In this document: in pieces, positions 13,694 through 21,114 of the stretch
How the letters are laid out: each line of letters starts with the position of its first letter
Numbering within the stretch: position 1 is the first letter of the stretch
NCBI GenBank assembly: GCA_964497715.1
Contig: CAZCDH010000007.1
Span: forward strand, 1 to 31,718
DNA: 31,718 bases
From: JABHIB01 sp964497715
GTDB taxonomy: Archaea; Nanobdellota; Nanobdellia; SCGC-AAA011-G17; PNOQ01
Direction of reading: 5' to 3'
The notes under the pieces: model-generated
The model's input: only the letters and a program-made list of their open reading frames with translations
Database searches by the model: none
What the model was told of the DNA's origin: nothing
Position numbers and translations under genes: made by a program

Positions 13694-13960
13694 TTATTTA
13701 CTCCGCTTATTTAATCTTCTAGCTTCTATTTCTGTTTCTCTTAACATTAATAGATCTCCAACTTTTATTGGACCTTTTAAATTTCTTCGAAGGATTTTTC
13801 CTTCGTCTCTACCTTCAAGAACTTTCACTCTAACTTGCATTGCTTCCCCTCTTACTCCGGTTCTCCCTACAAGTTCTTCTACTTTGGCAGGAACTGCCTT
13901 TGTGAATACACTTTCGGACTGTTTTTTTGTGTCCTTTTGTTTTTTTTCTTGTGGTTTCAT
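13694..13960 (-). CDS. rps28e: Ribosomal protein S28e
   Basis: An 88-aa protein whose conserved part starts near residue 20 (AVPAKVEELVGRTGVRGE) and ends with the invariant LLMLRETEIEARRL. The first 18 or so residues, rich in Lys, Gln and Glu, extend beyond the usual archaeal protein of about 70 aa. The start is fixed by an ATGA overlap with the L7Ae stop (13957-13960). It is a small-subunit ribosomal protein that binds near the mRNA exit channel. Confidence 0.94.
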   Translation of the reverse strand: MKPQEKKQKDTKKQSESVFTKAVPAKVEELVGRTGVRGEAMQVRVKVLEGRDEGKILRRNLKGPIKVGDLLMLRETEIEARRLNKRSK

Positions 13961-14289
13961 TTTGCTAGTGAACTTATTATAGTTTTAGCTTCTCCTTCTT
14001 TTACTACTGCTACTGCTGCTGTTGGGACACTTAGTCCTGCTGCTGCACCTAGCTCTTCTCTACTTGGAACTTCAACTAAAATTATGTCTTTTTCTTTACA
14101 AAGTGGTGTTAAATGCATAATAACTTCTTTTGGAGATGTATCTCCTGCGATTAAAACTAGTTTTGCTATTCCTTTCTCTACAGTTTTAGTCACTTCATTA
14201 ACACCTTTCTTTATTTTTCCTGATTTTTTGGCCAATTCGACTGCCTCATAAGCCTTTTTTATTTTTTCTTCTGAAACTTCAGCAACCAT
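13957..14289 (-). CDS. rpl7ae: Ribosomal protein L7Ae
   Basis: A 110-aa kink-turn RNA-binding protein. Seen in order: KKGVNEVTKTVEKGIAKLVL, IAGDTSPKEVIMHLTPLC and VPSREELGAAAGLSVPTAAV, the core L7Ae/L30e signature. Archaeal L7Ae works in the ribosome, in C/D and H/ACA guide RNPs and in RNase P. It is the first gene of the operon and, unlike most genes here, has a leader with a clear GGAGG site 7 bases before the ATG. I looked for a kink-turn in the leader, as in autoregulated L7Ae genes, and saw none. Confidence 0.96.
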   Translation of the reverse strand: MVAEVSEEKIKKAYEAVELAKKSGKIKKGVNEVTKTVEKGIAKLVLIAGDTSPKEVIMHLTPLCKEKDIILVEVPSREELGAAAGLSVPTAAVAVVKEGEAKTIISSLAK

Positions 14290-14296
14290 TTTATTT

Positions 14297-14343
14297 CCTC
14301 CATGATTATGTGATATGTTTAGCGGACTGCGCTTGTTTTTAAA
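14297..14343 (-). promoter_or_regulatory. Promoter and Shine-Dalgarno site of the L7Ae operon
   Basis: On the - strand TTTAAAAA (14336-14343) is the TATA box. Predicted initiation near 14312 leaves a leader of about 23 nt with GGAGG at 14297-14301. A short inverted repeat, AGCG-5 bases-CGCT, lies between TATA and start at about 14320-14332. Confidence 0.55.
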
Positions 14344-14503
14344 TGTTTTGTTTATGTTTGGTATCCTTTATTTTGATCTATGTTATTTTTCTTAGCTTTA
14401 TCCTCGTTAATTAAGAATCTTAGATAGGATATTCTTTTCGATTGTTCCATATTTCATTCAATTCCTGCCAAACAATCACTTACAATTTTCATGATTTTGA
14501 ATT

Positions 14504-16144
14504 TTATTTATGTGTAAAATAGAATGTGTATTTATCTTTTGTTTTTTTATCTAATCTGCAGAATCCAAATCTTTCAAACTGAATTAATTCTCCAATCTTT
14601 ATTTTTTTTATTGTTTTCTCAGCTAGACCTTTGGTTATGGTATTATCATTCATTATTATATCCACTTTTATATTTTCTTTTGAAACAGGTAACCACTGAA
14701 TTAGTTTTGCCTTTAAACTTTGTTTATATTCTTCAGAAATTAATGCATTATTTTTGAAATTGAATAGATGCATAAATCTATATATCTTGTCTTTTTTCGG
14801 CTTATCTGATTTTTGAATATAAAATTCCTCATTTATTTTTAATTTTCTAAATCCTCTTTTTTCTTCTGGATGAAGCGGGATTTCAATTGTTTCTTCTTTT
14901 GTTCCAGTTATTTTAATTTTTTGAGGATTTTCTATAAATGAATATCTATTTGCATCCCTGTCAAGATACCTTTTGTTTATCATTATTAGTGAATCCCAAG
15001 TTACTTTAGATTCTGATTTTGAGATTCCTGTGGATACAACAAAATCTTTTATTGATTTTGGTAGAAATCCCCTTCTTTTTAGTGCAACGAGAGTTGTAAG
15101 TCTTGGATCATCCCACCCGGAAAGTTCTTTTTTCTCTATTTTTTCTCTTATCTCTCTTCCACTGCTAAGAACTCCGACCATATTGAATCTTGCAAATTCA
15201 TAAGTTGTCGTTGTTTTTAGTTTTAATAGATTTTGGATATATTTTTGTAATTCACTTCTTAACTCAAACTCTTTACTTCTTAGTCTATGGGTTATTCCAT
15301 ATTTTCCATCCATAATTGCATTTTGGAAATCATAGGTTGGCCACACTCTAAATTTTTTACCCAATCTTGCATGCTTTTCATCGATTATTCTGAAAATTGC
15401 AGGGTCTCTCATCACTGTGTTTTTGTGTTTCATATCTATATTTAATCTGACTATTGAGGACCCTTGTTTTGCTTTGAAAAATTTATTCCATTTTTCTAGT
15501 TGATTTGAATCTTTTGAACAATTACATGCCACTCCTTTCCTTCGATTTTTGCTTGCAGTTTCTCGTTCACAATAACAGATATATGCGTCTCCAGATTTGA
15601 TTAATTTCTCGCCTAAATTATAAAATAATTCCATATTGTCTGAAGCGTATTGTATCTTGTCCAATTTTACTCCGAGCCATTTGAAATTTTCTTTCATTAT
15701 CTCATAGAATTCCTTTTTTACTAATCTAGGGTTGGTGTCTTCAAATCTTAGTACAAATTTTCCATTATATTCTTCTGCTAATAAATAGTTTAGTAGTAAT
15801 GCTTTGGCGTGACCTATATGTGGATATTTTTCTGGTCCTGGCGGAAATGCAGTAACTATTTTTTCGCCCTTTTTAATTTTTAAAAAGTCAAAGAGTCCCG
15901 CTTCTTTCTTTTTCTCTTTTTTTATTTCTCCAGTTTGTTTCAATTCGCTCTTTTGTTCTTCTATTGAAAGAGAGTTTACTTTTTTTATTGATTCTTGAAC
16001 TTCTTTAGAAATTTCTTTTGCTTTTTGTTTTAATTTTGGGTCTATACCAAATATTAGGCCCATAATTGATCCAGGATTTGCTTTTCCGCCATATTTTATT
16101 GCATTTTGTAATGATAGAATGTAAATTGTTTTTTTTATATCCAT
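14504..16144 (-). CDS. gltX: Glutamyl-tRNA synthetase, archaeal type
   Basis: This 546-aa class I enzyme charges tRNA-Glu. It has the archaeal N-terminal helical extension (1-90). The catalytic domain starts at FPPGPEKYPHIGHAKA (HIGH at 109-112) and includes RFEDTNPR. A zinc site is suggested by Cys190, Cys192, Cys207 and Cys209. GWDDPRLTTLVALKRRG is diagnostic of archaeal GluRS/eukaryotic GlnRS-type enzymes. The loop before it reads VLSSGREIREK, where the class signature would be near SKRK, so the KMSKS equivalent is weakly conserved. The beta-barrel anticodon domain completes the protein. A TATA box 27 bp before the ATG suggests a leaderless monocistronic gene. Confidence 0.95.
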   Translation of the reverse strand: MDIKKTIYILSLQNAIKYGGKANPGSIMGLIFGIDPKLKQKAKEISKEVQESIKKVNSLSIEEQKSELKQTGEIKKEKKKEAGLFDFLKIKKGEKIVTAFPPGPEKYPHIGHAKALLLNYLLAEEYNGKFVLRFEDTNPRLVKKEFYEIMKENFKWLGVKLDKIQYASDNMELFYNLGEKLIKSGDAYICYCERETASKNRRKGVACNCSKDSNQLEKWNKFFKAKQGSSIVRLNIDMKHKNTVMRDPAIFRIIDEKHARLGKKFRVWPTYDFQNAIMDGKYGITHRLRSKEFELRSELQKYIQNLLKLKTTTTYEFARFNMVGVLSSGREIREKIEKKELSGWDDPRLTTLVALKRRGFLPKSIKDFVVSTGISKSESKVTWDSLIMINKRYLDRDANRYSFIENPQKIKITGTKEETIEIPLHPEEKRGFRKLKINEEFYIQKSDKPKKDKIYRFMHLFNFKNNALISEEYKQSLKAKLIQWLPVSKENIKVDIIMNDNTITKGLAEKTIKKIKIGELIQFERFGFCRLDKKTKDKYTFYFTHK

Positions 16145-16167
16145 TATATTTAAATTCTTCTTAGAAG

Positions 16168-16175
16168 TTTATAAA
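16168..16175 (-). promoter_or_regulatory. TATA box of gltX
   Basis: TTTATAAA is centred 27 bp before the gltX ATG, in the gap after the helicase stop. Confidence 0.55.
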
Positions 16176-16191
16176 TTTATTGAATCTCACT

Positions 16192-18021
16192 TTATTTTTT
16201 TTGATCTGAACTAAAGAATTCTTCGAGATCGTTCGAACTTCCTCCACTTCTTGGCATGGTGGATTGTGGGAAGTATTTTGAGTAGATACTCCATCCATAT
16301 CTTTCGTCGAGATATATTATCGATCCTCTATCTGTTTCACTTCGTATACATCTTCCAGCATTTTGTAATACTTTGATGAATGCGGGTATTGTATATCCAT
16401 ACTCTTGACCTCTTCCAAATTTATTATCATAATAATTTACTAACTCTTTTGACATTAGATCAAATTTTGCAAAAGGTATTCCTACTATAATCACTCCAGT
16501 TAATGCATCTCCTTCTAGATTTATGCTTTCTCCAAAACTTCCTGCACTCACTGCTAACAGTGTATTGTTTGTAGATTTCCTCATTTTCTCTAAAATTTCT
16601 TCTTTTTTTGTTTTTGTCATCCCTGATTCTTCTATTAGTATATTGTCTACTAAAGAGATAGAAGGTTTAATTTTGTCAATCATGTTGTAGCTTGGAAAAA
16701 ATACTATCTTGTTATTTGGGATCATCTCAATTATATTACTTAGATACTGTCCAATTTTTGTATACATCTTTTCATTTCTTTCTGTATATTTTGTGCTTAC
16801 TCCTGGAACTACCATATCTATTCTATTTTCTTTTGGAAATGGATTTTGATATTCTACCTTTAGAGGTAATTCTAAACCAAATAAGTCTTCGAACATTTCT
16901 AATGGGTAAAGTGTTCCACTCATAAATATGTTTGAGTGTGCCCCTGATATTACTTCTCCCATAGTTGTTGCAGGATCTAAACAATTTTTTTCTAATATTG
17001 TAAGTTTTTTATCATTTCTTGTTTTTTTATTTCTTAAAACTCTTGTAAATTCTTCGCCTTCCATATTCCAACTGCTTAGAAATCTTGCCAATCCTCTCAG
17101 ATAACTATGTTGTTTTTTTTCTAAAATTTTCTCTGCATTTACATTTAATTTATCGATAGTTGTTGAACTAAAGTTTCCAAGATCTTGTTTTGAAACAAGA
17201 TTTTCTTCAGATTTGTATTTTTTTGCCAAAGAATTCAATTTAAGTTCTATCTCCACTATTTCATCTGCTAAATCTTCATCTACTTGAAGTGCTTCTTTTC
17301 GCGAATTAGTTAGCGATATGGTGCTTGTTGAACTGCTCATTAGATCCATTGCACGTCCAGGTATATTGTGGGCTTCATCCCAAATTATTATACAATCTTT
17401 TAGTTCTTTTTTTATTTTTTTTAGAAACGAATCTCTCATTCCGGAGTCTAACATGTGAAAATAATCTGCCACTATAACATCTGCTTCTTTTGCAATCATA
17501 TTTGTAGCTTCGTATGGGCAGACTTCTCTTTCTCTACATTTTTCAATCAATTCCTCTACGTGATATATATTATACTTTAGTTGTTCGAATAAACTTTTAT
17601 TTTGGAAAAATTTACTTTTGTTGTGAAAGTTTTCATAGTACTCGCAATCTTTATTTTCTATTAGGTGTCTACAAAAATCTGGAAAGTTTGGTGCATTTTG
17701 AGGATCAATATCTGTTCTTCCACACATATGAACTTTTCCTATAAAATCTGCTACTTGTAGTTTTATATTGTGTTTATCTTTTATTTCTCTTAATGTGTCT
17801 ATTGCAATTTTATGGTGTGTATGTTTTGAAGTTAGAAAAATTATTTTTTTATTATTATCTATTGCATAGTTTAGTGTCGCACTTAGTACTGCTGCAGTTT
17901 TTCCAACTCCTGTCGGAACTTGTGCCAGTACATCTTTTCTATGTTTTATTGCTGTTCTCACTACTTTTATGAATGAATCCTGGCCTTTTCTAAGAGTATT
18001 GTAAGGAAATAAATCTTTCAT
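16192..18021 (-). CDS. XPD/Rad3-family DNA helicase with iron-sulfur cysteines
   Basis: This 609-aa superfamily 2 helicase has Walker A PTGVGKT (36-42), motif II DEAH (215-218), GSFGESINLEG in the second RecA domain and motif VI QNAGRCIRSETDRG near residue 565. Between the Walker motifs lie Cys100, Cys117, Cys126 and Cys168 (with Cys162 close by), the arrangement that binds a [4Fe-4S] cluster in XPD and DinG. Such enzymes unwind DNA 5'-3' in repair. Archaeal XPD is somewhat shorter or similar in length; assignment to XPD rather than DinG rests on context and is not certain. It has its own TATA box 26 bp upstream and is divergent from a phosphoesterase. Confidence 0.9.
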   Translation of the reverse strand: MKDLFPYNTLRKGQDSFIKVVRTAIKHRKDVLAQVPTGVGKTAAVLSATLNYAIDNNKKIIFLTSKHTHHKIAIDTLREIKDKHNIKLQVADFIGKVHMCGRTDIDPQNAPNFPDFCRHLIENKDCEYYENFHNKSKFFQNKSLFEQLKYNIYHVEELIEKCREREVCPYEATNMIAKEADVIVADYFHMLDSGMRDSFLKKIKKELKDCIIIWDEAHNIPGRAMDLMSSSTSTISLTNSRKEALQVDEDLADEIVEIELKLNSLAKKYKSEENLVSKQDLGNFSSTTIDKLNVNAEKILEKKQHSYLRGLARFLSSWNMEGEEFTRVLRNKKTRNDKKLTILEKNCLDPATTMGEVISGAHSNIFMSGTLYPLEMFEDLFGLELPLKVEYQNPFPKENRIDMVVPGVSTKYTERNEKMYTKIGQYLSNIIEMIPNNKIVFFPSYNMIDKIKPSISLVDNILIEESGMTKTKKEEILEKMRKSTNNTLLAVSAGSFGESINLEGDALTGVIIVGIPFAKFDLMSKELVNYYDNKFGRGQEYGYTIPAFIKVLQNAGRCIRSETDRGSIIYLDERYGWSIYSKYFPQSTMPRSGGSSNDLEEFFSSDQKK

Positions 18022-18043
18022 TTTTGTTAGTTCTTTGTTTTAG

Positions 18044-18094
18044 TTTATAAAATCTATTGTGACTCTTGTCAAGGGTCTTGATAAGGTTTTTAAA
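18044..18094. promoter_or_regulatory. Divergent promoters for the helicase and the phosphoesterase
   Basis: The leftward TTTATAAA (18044-18051) is 26 bp from the helicase ATG. The rightward TTTTTAAA (18087-18094) is 26 bp from the ATG at 18116 and decides that start over the upstream GTG. Confidence 0.55.
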
Positions 18095-18115
18095 TGGCTT
18101 AGTTTTCTTATTATT

Positions 18116-18847
18116 ATGAGATATTTAGTATTTGGTGATATGCATGGAAACGAAGTTAATGAACTAGAGAGTTTAGTAGATTCTGAAGGAATTGACTCGT
18201 TTATTTGTCTTGGAGATTTTGATCAGATAAAGGTTATTCATAGTGTTATGGATCTTGAACAGAAGTTTGATGAAGAAGGTAAAAGTTCTATTATTGTTCC
18301 AGGTAATCACGATTATAGTGTGTTTTATAATGATATAATCTATTCTAGCACTTTAAATAAACAAGATAAGGATATTCAAGATTTACATTCTGAATTGCAA
18401 GAAGATTATGAAGCTAGAAATTATTTATTCAAATTATTGACTAAAAAATGTCATGGTGTTGAAACTAAAATCGGTGAATATTCTACTTATGTTGTTCATG
18501 GTGGACTTGATGGGAGTCTAATGAGCTATTTTCGTTGTCCTGATGAGATAGAAGATCTGTGGTTTAGGATAGATTATGGAGATCGAGATTATCCTAAAAA
18601 CTTTAAAAAAATGGAAGAAAAAGGTTATGGGATTTTGCTTCGTGGACACGACCATCATAGAATGTATGGTTTTGAGGCGGATGGAGGTTATTCAGAAGGC
18701 CTTTTTGTGACTGAAGGTGGGAAGTTTGAATTAGTTGATAGTAAACGGCATATGATAACTCCTGGTGCATGGGTTGAAGGAGATTATCTGATTATTGATG
18801 ATTCTGATAGTAAATTATTGTTAGATTTTAGAAATGTTAATGAGTGA
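18116..18847 (+). CDS. Calcineurin-like metallophosphoesterase
   Basis: The protein is 243 aa from the ATG at 18116; a GTG at 18059 would add 19 residues but lies upstream of the TATA box. It shows the full metal-binding series of the family: GDMHGN (residues 7-12), LGDFD, PGNHDY, VVHGG and RGHDHH. These bind two metal ions that hydrolyse phosphoester bonds in nucleotides, proteins or nucleic acids; the substrate cannot be read from the sequence. It has no signal peptide, so it is cytosolic. The nearby PUA gene has its own TATA box, so the two need not be co-transcribed. Confidence 0.88.
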   Translation: MRYLVFGDMHGNEVNELESLVDSEGIDSFICLGDFDQIKVIHSVMDLEQKFDEEGKSSIIVPGNHDYSVFYNDIIYSSTLNKQDKDIQDLHSELQEDYEARNYLFKLLTKKCHGVETKIGEYSTYVVHGGLDGSLMSYFRCPDEIEDLWFRIDYGDRDYPKNFKKMEEKGYGILLRGHDHHRMYGFEADGGYSEGLFVTEGGKFELVDSKRHMITPGAWVEGDYLIIDDSDSKLLLDFRNVNE

Positions 18848-18858
18848 TTTTAGAAATG

Positions 18859-18866
18859 TTTTTAAG
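18859..18866 (+). promoter_or_regulatory. TATA box of the PUA-domain gene
   Basis: TTTTTAAG is centred 25 bp before the ATG at 18888, just after the phosphoesterase stop. Confidence 0.45.
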
Positions 18867-18887
18867 TCTATTATTATGAATTAGATC

Positions 18888-19352
18888 ATGGTAAAAAAGC
18901 ATGAGAGCGGTTTAAGACCAATCAAGAGTAAGGAATTGAAAGTTATTCTTGGTAATATCTCTAAACAATTTGGAATAGAAGGGTATAGGCCAGATTTATA
19001 TTTTTTTATAACTAAAAAAAATAGAGTGTATATTATATCTAGAGATTATGCAGAATTTGATTTGACCAATTTAAGATTGAACCATACTGGCATTTATTTC
19101 TGTACTGTTGAGAAAGATGGAGTGAGAATGAGTATTGAAGGGAGTCAGATGGTTGGAAAATTGGCGAAGAAAAATGTTGTTAAAATAGATGATGATCATT
19201 TGGATCTTTGGGTTACAGGTAATGATCTATGGATTGATGGAACTGAAGGATATATTTTAATTAAACATGGTGGAGATTTTTATGGTTGTGGGAAGGGACT
19301 TAGTGAAAGAATTATGAACTTCATACCAAAAAGTCGTAGAATTATAATTTAA
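18888..19352 (+). CDS. PUA-domain protein, probable ribosome biogenesis factor
   Basis: A 154-aa basic protein. The C-terminal half (about 75-154) reads as a PUA RNA-binding domain: GSQMVGKLAKKNVVKID, LWVTGNDLWIDGTEGYIL, then HGGDFYGCGKG and a final IPKSRRI. This order (hydroxyl/small strand, membrane-free beta barrel, YGCGKG turn, PKxRR end) matches archaeal stand-alone PUA proteins related to the C-terminal part of NOL1/NOP2-type rRNA methyltransferases. There is no methyltransferase motif, so it probably binds rRNA or tRNA without modifying it. It converges with DUF371, whose 3' end it overlaps by 11 bases. Confidence 0.7.
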   Translation: MVKKHESGLRPIKSKELKVILGNISKQFGIEGYRPDLYFFITKKNRVYIISRDYAEFDLTNLRLNHTGIYFCTVEKDGVRMSIEGSQMVGKLAKKNVVKIDDDHLDLWVTGNDLWIDGTEGYILIKHGGDFYGCGKGLSERIMNFIPKSRRIII

Positions 19353-19713
19353 TTATTTCAATCTTAATTTCTTTATTTGGGGCTTTTAATTTCTCTATCA
19401 TTTTCCTATTGAAATCTTTTGCTGCTTTGTCTGCCCTTATCGCATAAGTTCTGTTGTCTAAAAAATCAGATATTCTTATTACTATCTCTTGAGTGTGTTT
19501 AAATTTAGGGTTTGCTTCTGCTATTATTTCTTCTTTTAGGTTATCTACTTTTAGGATTATTTTTATCTTGCCTTGCATTGACTCTGGGATATTATCTAAG
19601 TTTATTCCCACTATGCAATCTCCTTGTTTTGTTAGATAATCATCTTTAGTAAATTCGAAAGTATTTCTATGTGTTGATAGGACGTTTTTATGCCCATAAG
19701 CTTTAAAGTTCAT
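19342..19713 (-). CDS. DUF371-family archaeal protein
   Basis: A 123-aa protein that opens with GHKNVLSTHRNTFEFTKDD followed by LTKQGDCIVGIN, the hallmark of DUF371, a family found almost only in archaea and without known function. The conserved His, Thr, Asp and Cys could form a small active or metal site, but this is inference. Its ATG overlaps the 3' end of the upstream 111-aa Cys-rich gene by 11 bases, so the two are translationally coupled and may work together. The 3' end overlaps the convergent PUA gene. Confidence 0.85.
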   Translation of the reverse strand: MNFKAYGHKNVLSTHRNTFEFTKDDYLTKQGDCIVGINLDNIPESMQGKIKIILKVDNLKEEIIAEANPKFKHTQEIVIRISDFLDNRTYAIRADKAAKDFNRKMIEKLKAPNKEIKIEIIKL

Positions 19714-20038
19714 TTTCTTTCACCAATTTTATGTATAATACTTCGCAAGGCATGCAATCATTTCCCATTTCTTTTGTAATATATTCACATTTTTCAGTTA
19801 ATGGGCACGGGGATCTATTTATTTTGTTAAAATAATTTTCATTACAAAAATAATTGTTAGTAGTATATGGTTCCTTGTAGATTCCTTCTTTAACCATATT
19901 TGTTATTTCTTCTTTTGATATTTCTTGTTCCAAGATTGAAATTTGAAAATCCTCTTTTTGTTTTTCTAATTTGTTCATTTCTCTTATTAAAGGTAGTATT
20001 TTTTTCAAGAAAGGTTTAGTATTTGGTGTGTGTACCAT
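19703..20038 (-). CDS. Cys-rich small protein, function unknown
   Basis: A 111-aa protein. Residues 1-55 are Lys/Glu-rich and probably helical. The C-terminal half has five cysteines, including CPLTEKCEY and DCMPCE (Cys-x5-Cys, then Cys-x2-Cys), plus an isolated Cys in YFCNENYF. This suggests a zinc or iron-sulfur site. It is the first gene of a two-gene unit with DUF371. Its TATA box appears to be shared with the divergent methyltransferase. I do not recognise the family. Confidence 0.7.
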   Translation of the reverse strand: MVHTPNTKPFLKKILPLIREMNKLEKQKEDFQISILEQEISKEEITNMVKEGIYKEPYTTNNYFCNENYFNKINRSPCPLTEKCEYITKEMGNDCMPCEVLYIKLVKENEL

Positions 20039-20059
20039 GATATCTGAAGAATAATAACA

Positions 20060-20069
20060 TTTTTAAATA
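20060..20069. promoter_or_regulatory. Shared near-symmetric TATA box, divergent genes
   Basis: TTTTTAAATA is centred 25 bp from the methyltransferase ATG to the right and 26 bp from the Cys-rich gene ATG to the left. No other TATA candidate lies in the 50-base gap, so one box seems to serve both leaderless genes. Confidence 0.55.
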
Positions 20070-20088
20070 TTGTCCTCTAAATACTCTT

Positions 20089-20700
20089 ATGAAAGATAAG
20101 TTTAGTGAAGCGATTGAAACGTATAATAAGATTGCAAAAATTTATTCCGAATATAACAAAAATCGTATTATGCAGTATCAATTAACTAAATTTAGTTCTA
20201 TCTTGCCTGGGAAAAAAATTTTGGATGCAGGTTGTGGTCCTGGAAGAGACTCAGAATACTTTATTGGAGATGGATTTGAAGTTACTGGTGTCGATGTTTC
20301 TAAAGAACTATTGAAAATAGCTAGGAAGAACGTTTCTGATGCAAAGTTTAAGTTGATGGATTTTAGAAAATTGACCTTTAAGGATAATTCTTTTGACGGA
20401 ATTTGGAGCATGGCTAGTTTAGTTCATATAAATAGGACAGAAATCCCTTCTGTTTTGAAAGAATTCTCAAGAGTTTTAGTTTCTAAAGGTGTGTTGTATA
20501 TTTCTGTTCGAGAGGGAGAAGGTGATAAAGAAATTAGACAAGAGAAATATGATAATGAACCAAGGCATTTCTTTTATTTTGGAGAAGAAGAGTTTAGAAA
20601 ATATTTGAAAGATGCAGGATTTAAGATTATTGAGATAGAAATCAGTGAGCTAGAGTCTGGCAAGAATTGGTTGGAAATTTATGCAAAAAAAGTTGAATAA
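20089..20700 (+). CDS. Class I SAM-dependent methyltransferase
   Basis: A 203-aa single-domain enzyme. Motif I is ILDAGCGPGRD (44-54), the acidic residue binding the SAM ribose is in VTGVDVS (about 65-71), motif III includes MDFRKL, and FDGIWSMASLVHI and FSRVLVSKGVLYISV follow. This is the methyltransferase-11/UbiE-like layout. No target-recognition domain is present, so the substrate is unknown; small molecules are common for this class. It converges with YjbQ with no gap. Confidence 0.85.
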   Translation: MKDKFSEAIETYNKIAKIYSEYNKNRIMQYQLTKFSSILPGKKILDAGCGPGRDSEYFIGDGFEVTGVDVSKELLKIARKNVSDAKFKLMDFRKLTFKDNSFDGIWSMASLVHINRTEIPSVLKEFSRVLVSKGVLYISVREGEGDKEIRQEKYDNEPRHFFYFGEEEFRKYLKDAGFKIIEIEISELESGKNWLEIYAKKVE

Positions 20701-21114
20701 TTATTTTCCTATTATTTTTATTAGAATTCTTTTATCTCTTTGACCATCAAATTCACCATAATATATTTGTTCCCATGTACCGAAATCTAATTTTCCATCT
20801 GTTATTGCAACTGAGGTTTCTCTTCCCATTATTGTTCTCCATAGGTGCGAAAATCCATTATCTTCTCCTGTCTGGTGGTGGCGATAATTGAATTGTTTTG
20901 GTGCTAGTTTTTCTAACCATTCCTTAAAATCTTGAATTAATCCAGATTCGGCATCATTAATGAATATACTTGCAGTTATATGCATCGGATTGATTAGAAT
21001 TATTCCTTCTTTGATTTCTGATTCTGTTACAATTTCTTCTACTTTTGAAGTTATATTTATAAAATCAATTCTTTGTTCTGTATTAATTGTTAAATGTTTT
21101 GTGAATGTTTTCAT
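20701..21114 (-). CDS. YjbQ/UPF0047 family protein
   Basis: A 137-aa protein with the full family signature: NPMHITASIFINDAE, YRHHQTGEDNGFSHLWRT, then METSVAIT-type and KLDFGTWEQIYYGEFDG motifs, and a final RILIKIIG. The clustered histidines bind metal in known structures. Members have been reported to have weak thiamine-phosphate synthase activity, but the physiological role is unsettled. The ATG overlaps the tyrS stop (ATGA, 21111-21114), so it is expressed with tyrS. Confidence 0.93.
   Translation of the reverse strand: MKTFTKHLTINTEQRIDFINITSKVEEIVTESEIKEGIILINPMHITASIFINDAESGLIQDFKEWLEKLAPKQFNYRHHQTGEDNGFSHLWRTIMGRETSVAITDGKLDFGTWEQIYYGEFDGQRDKRILIKIIGK

Noticed and set aside
14352..14450. 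Leftward 32-aa reading frame starting MEQSKRISYLRF, upstream of the L7Ae promoter
   Set aside because: No clear ribosome site or TATA box at proper spacing, and no recognisable family; not enough to call a gene. The rest of the 14290-14503 gap holds only the L7Ae promoter and leader.
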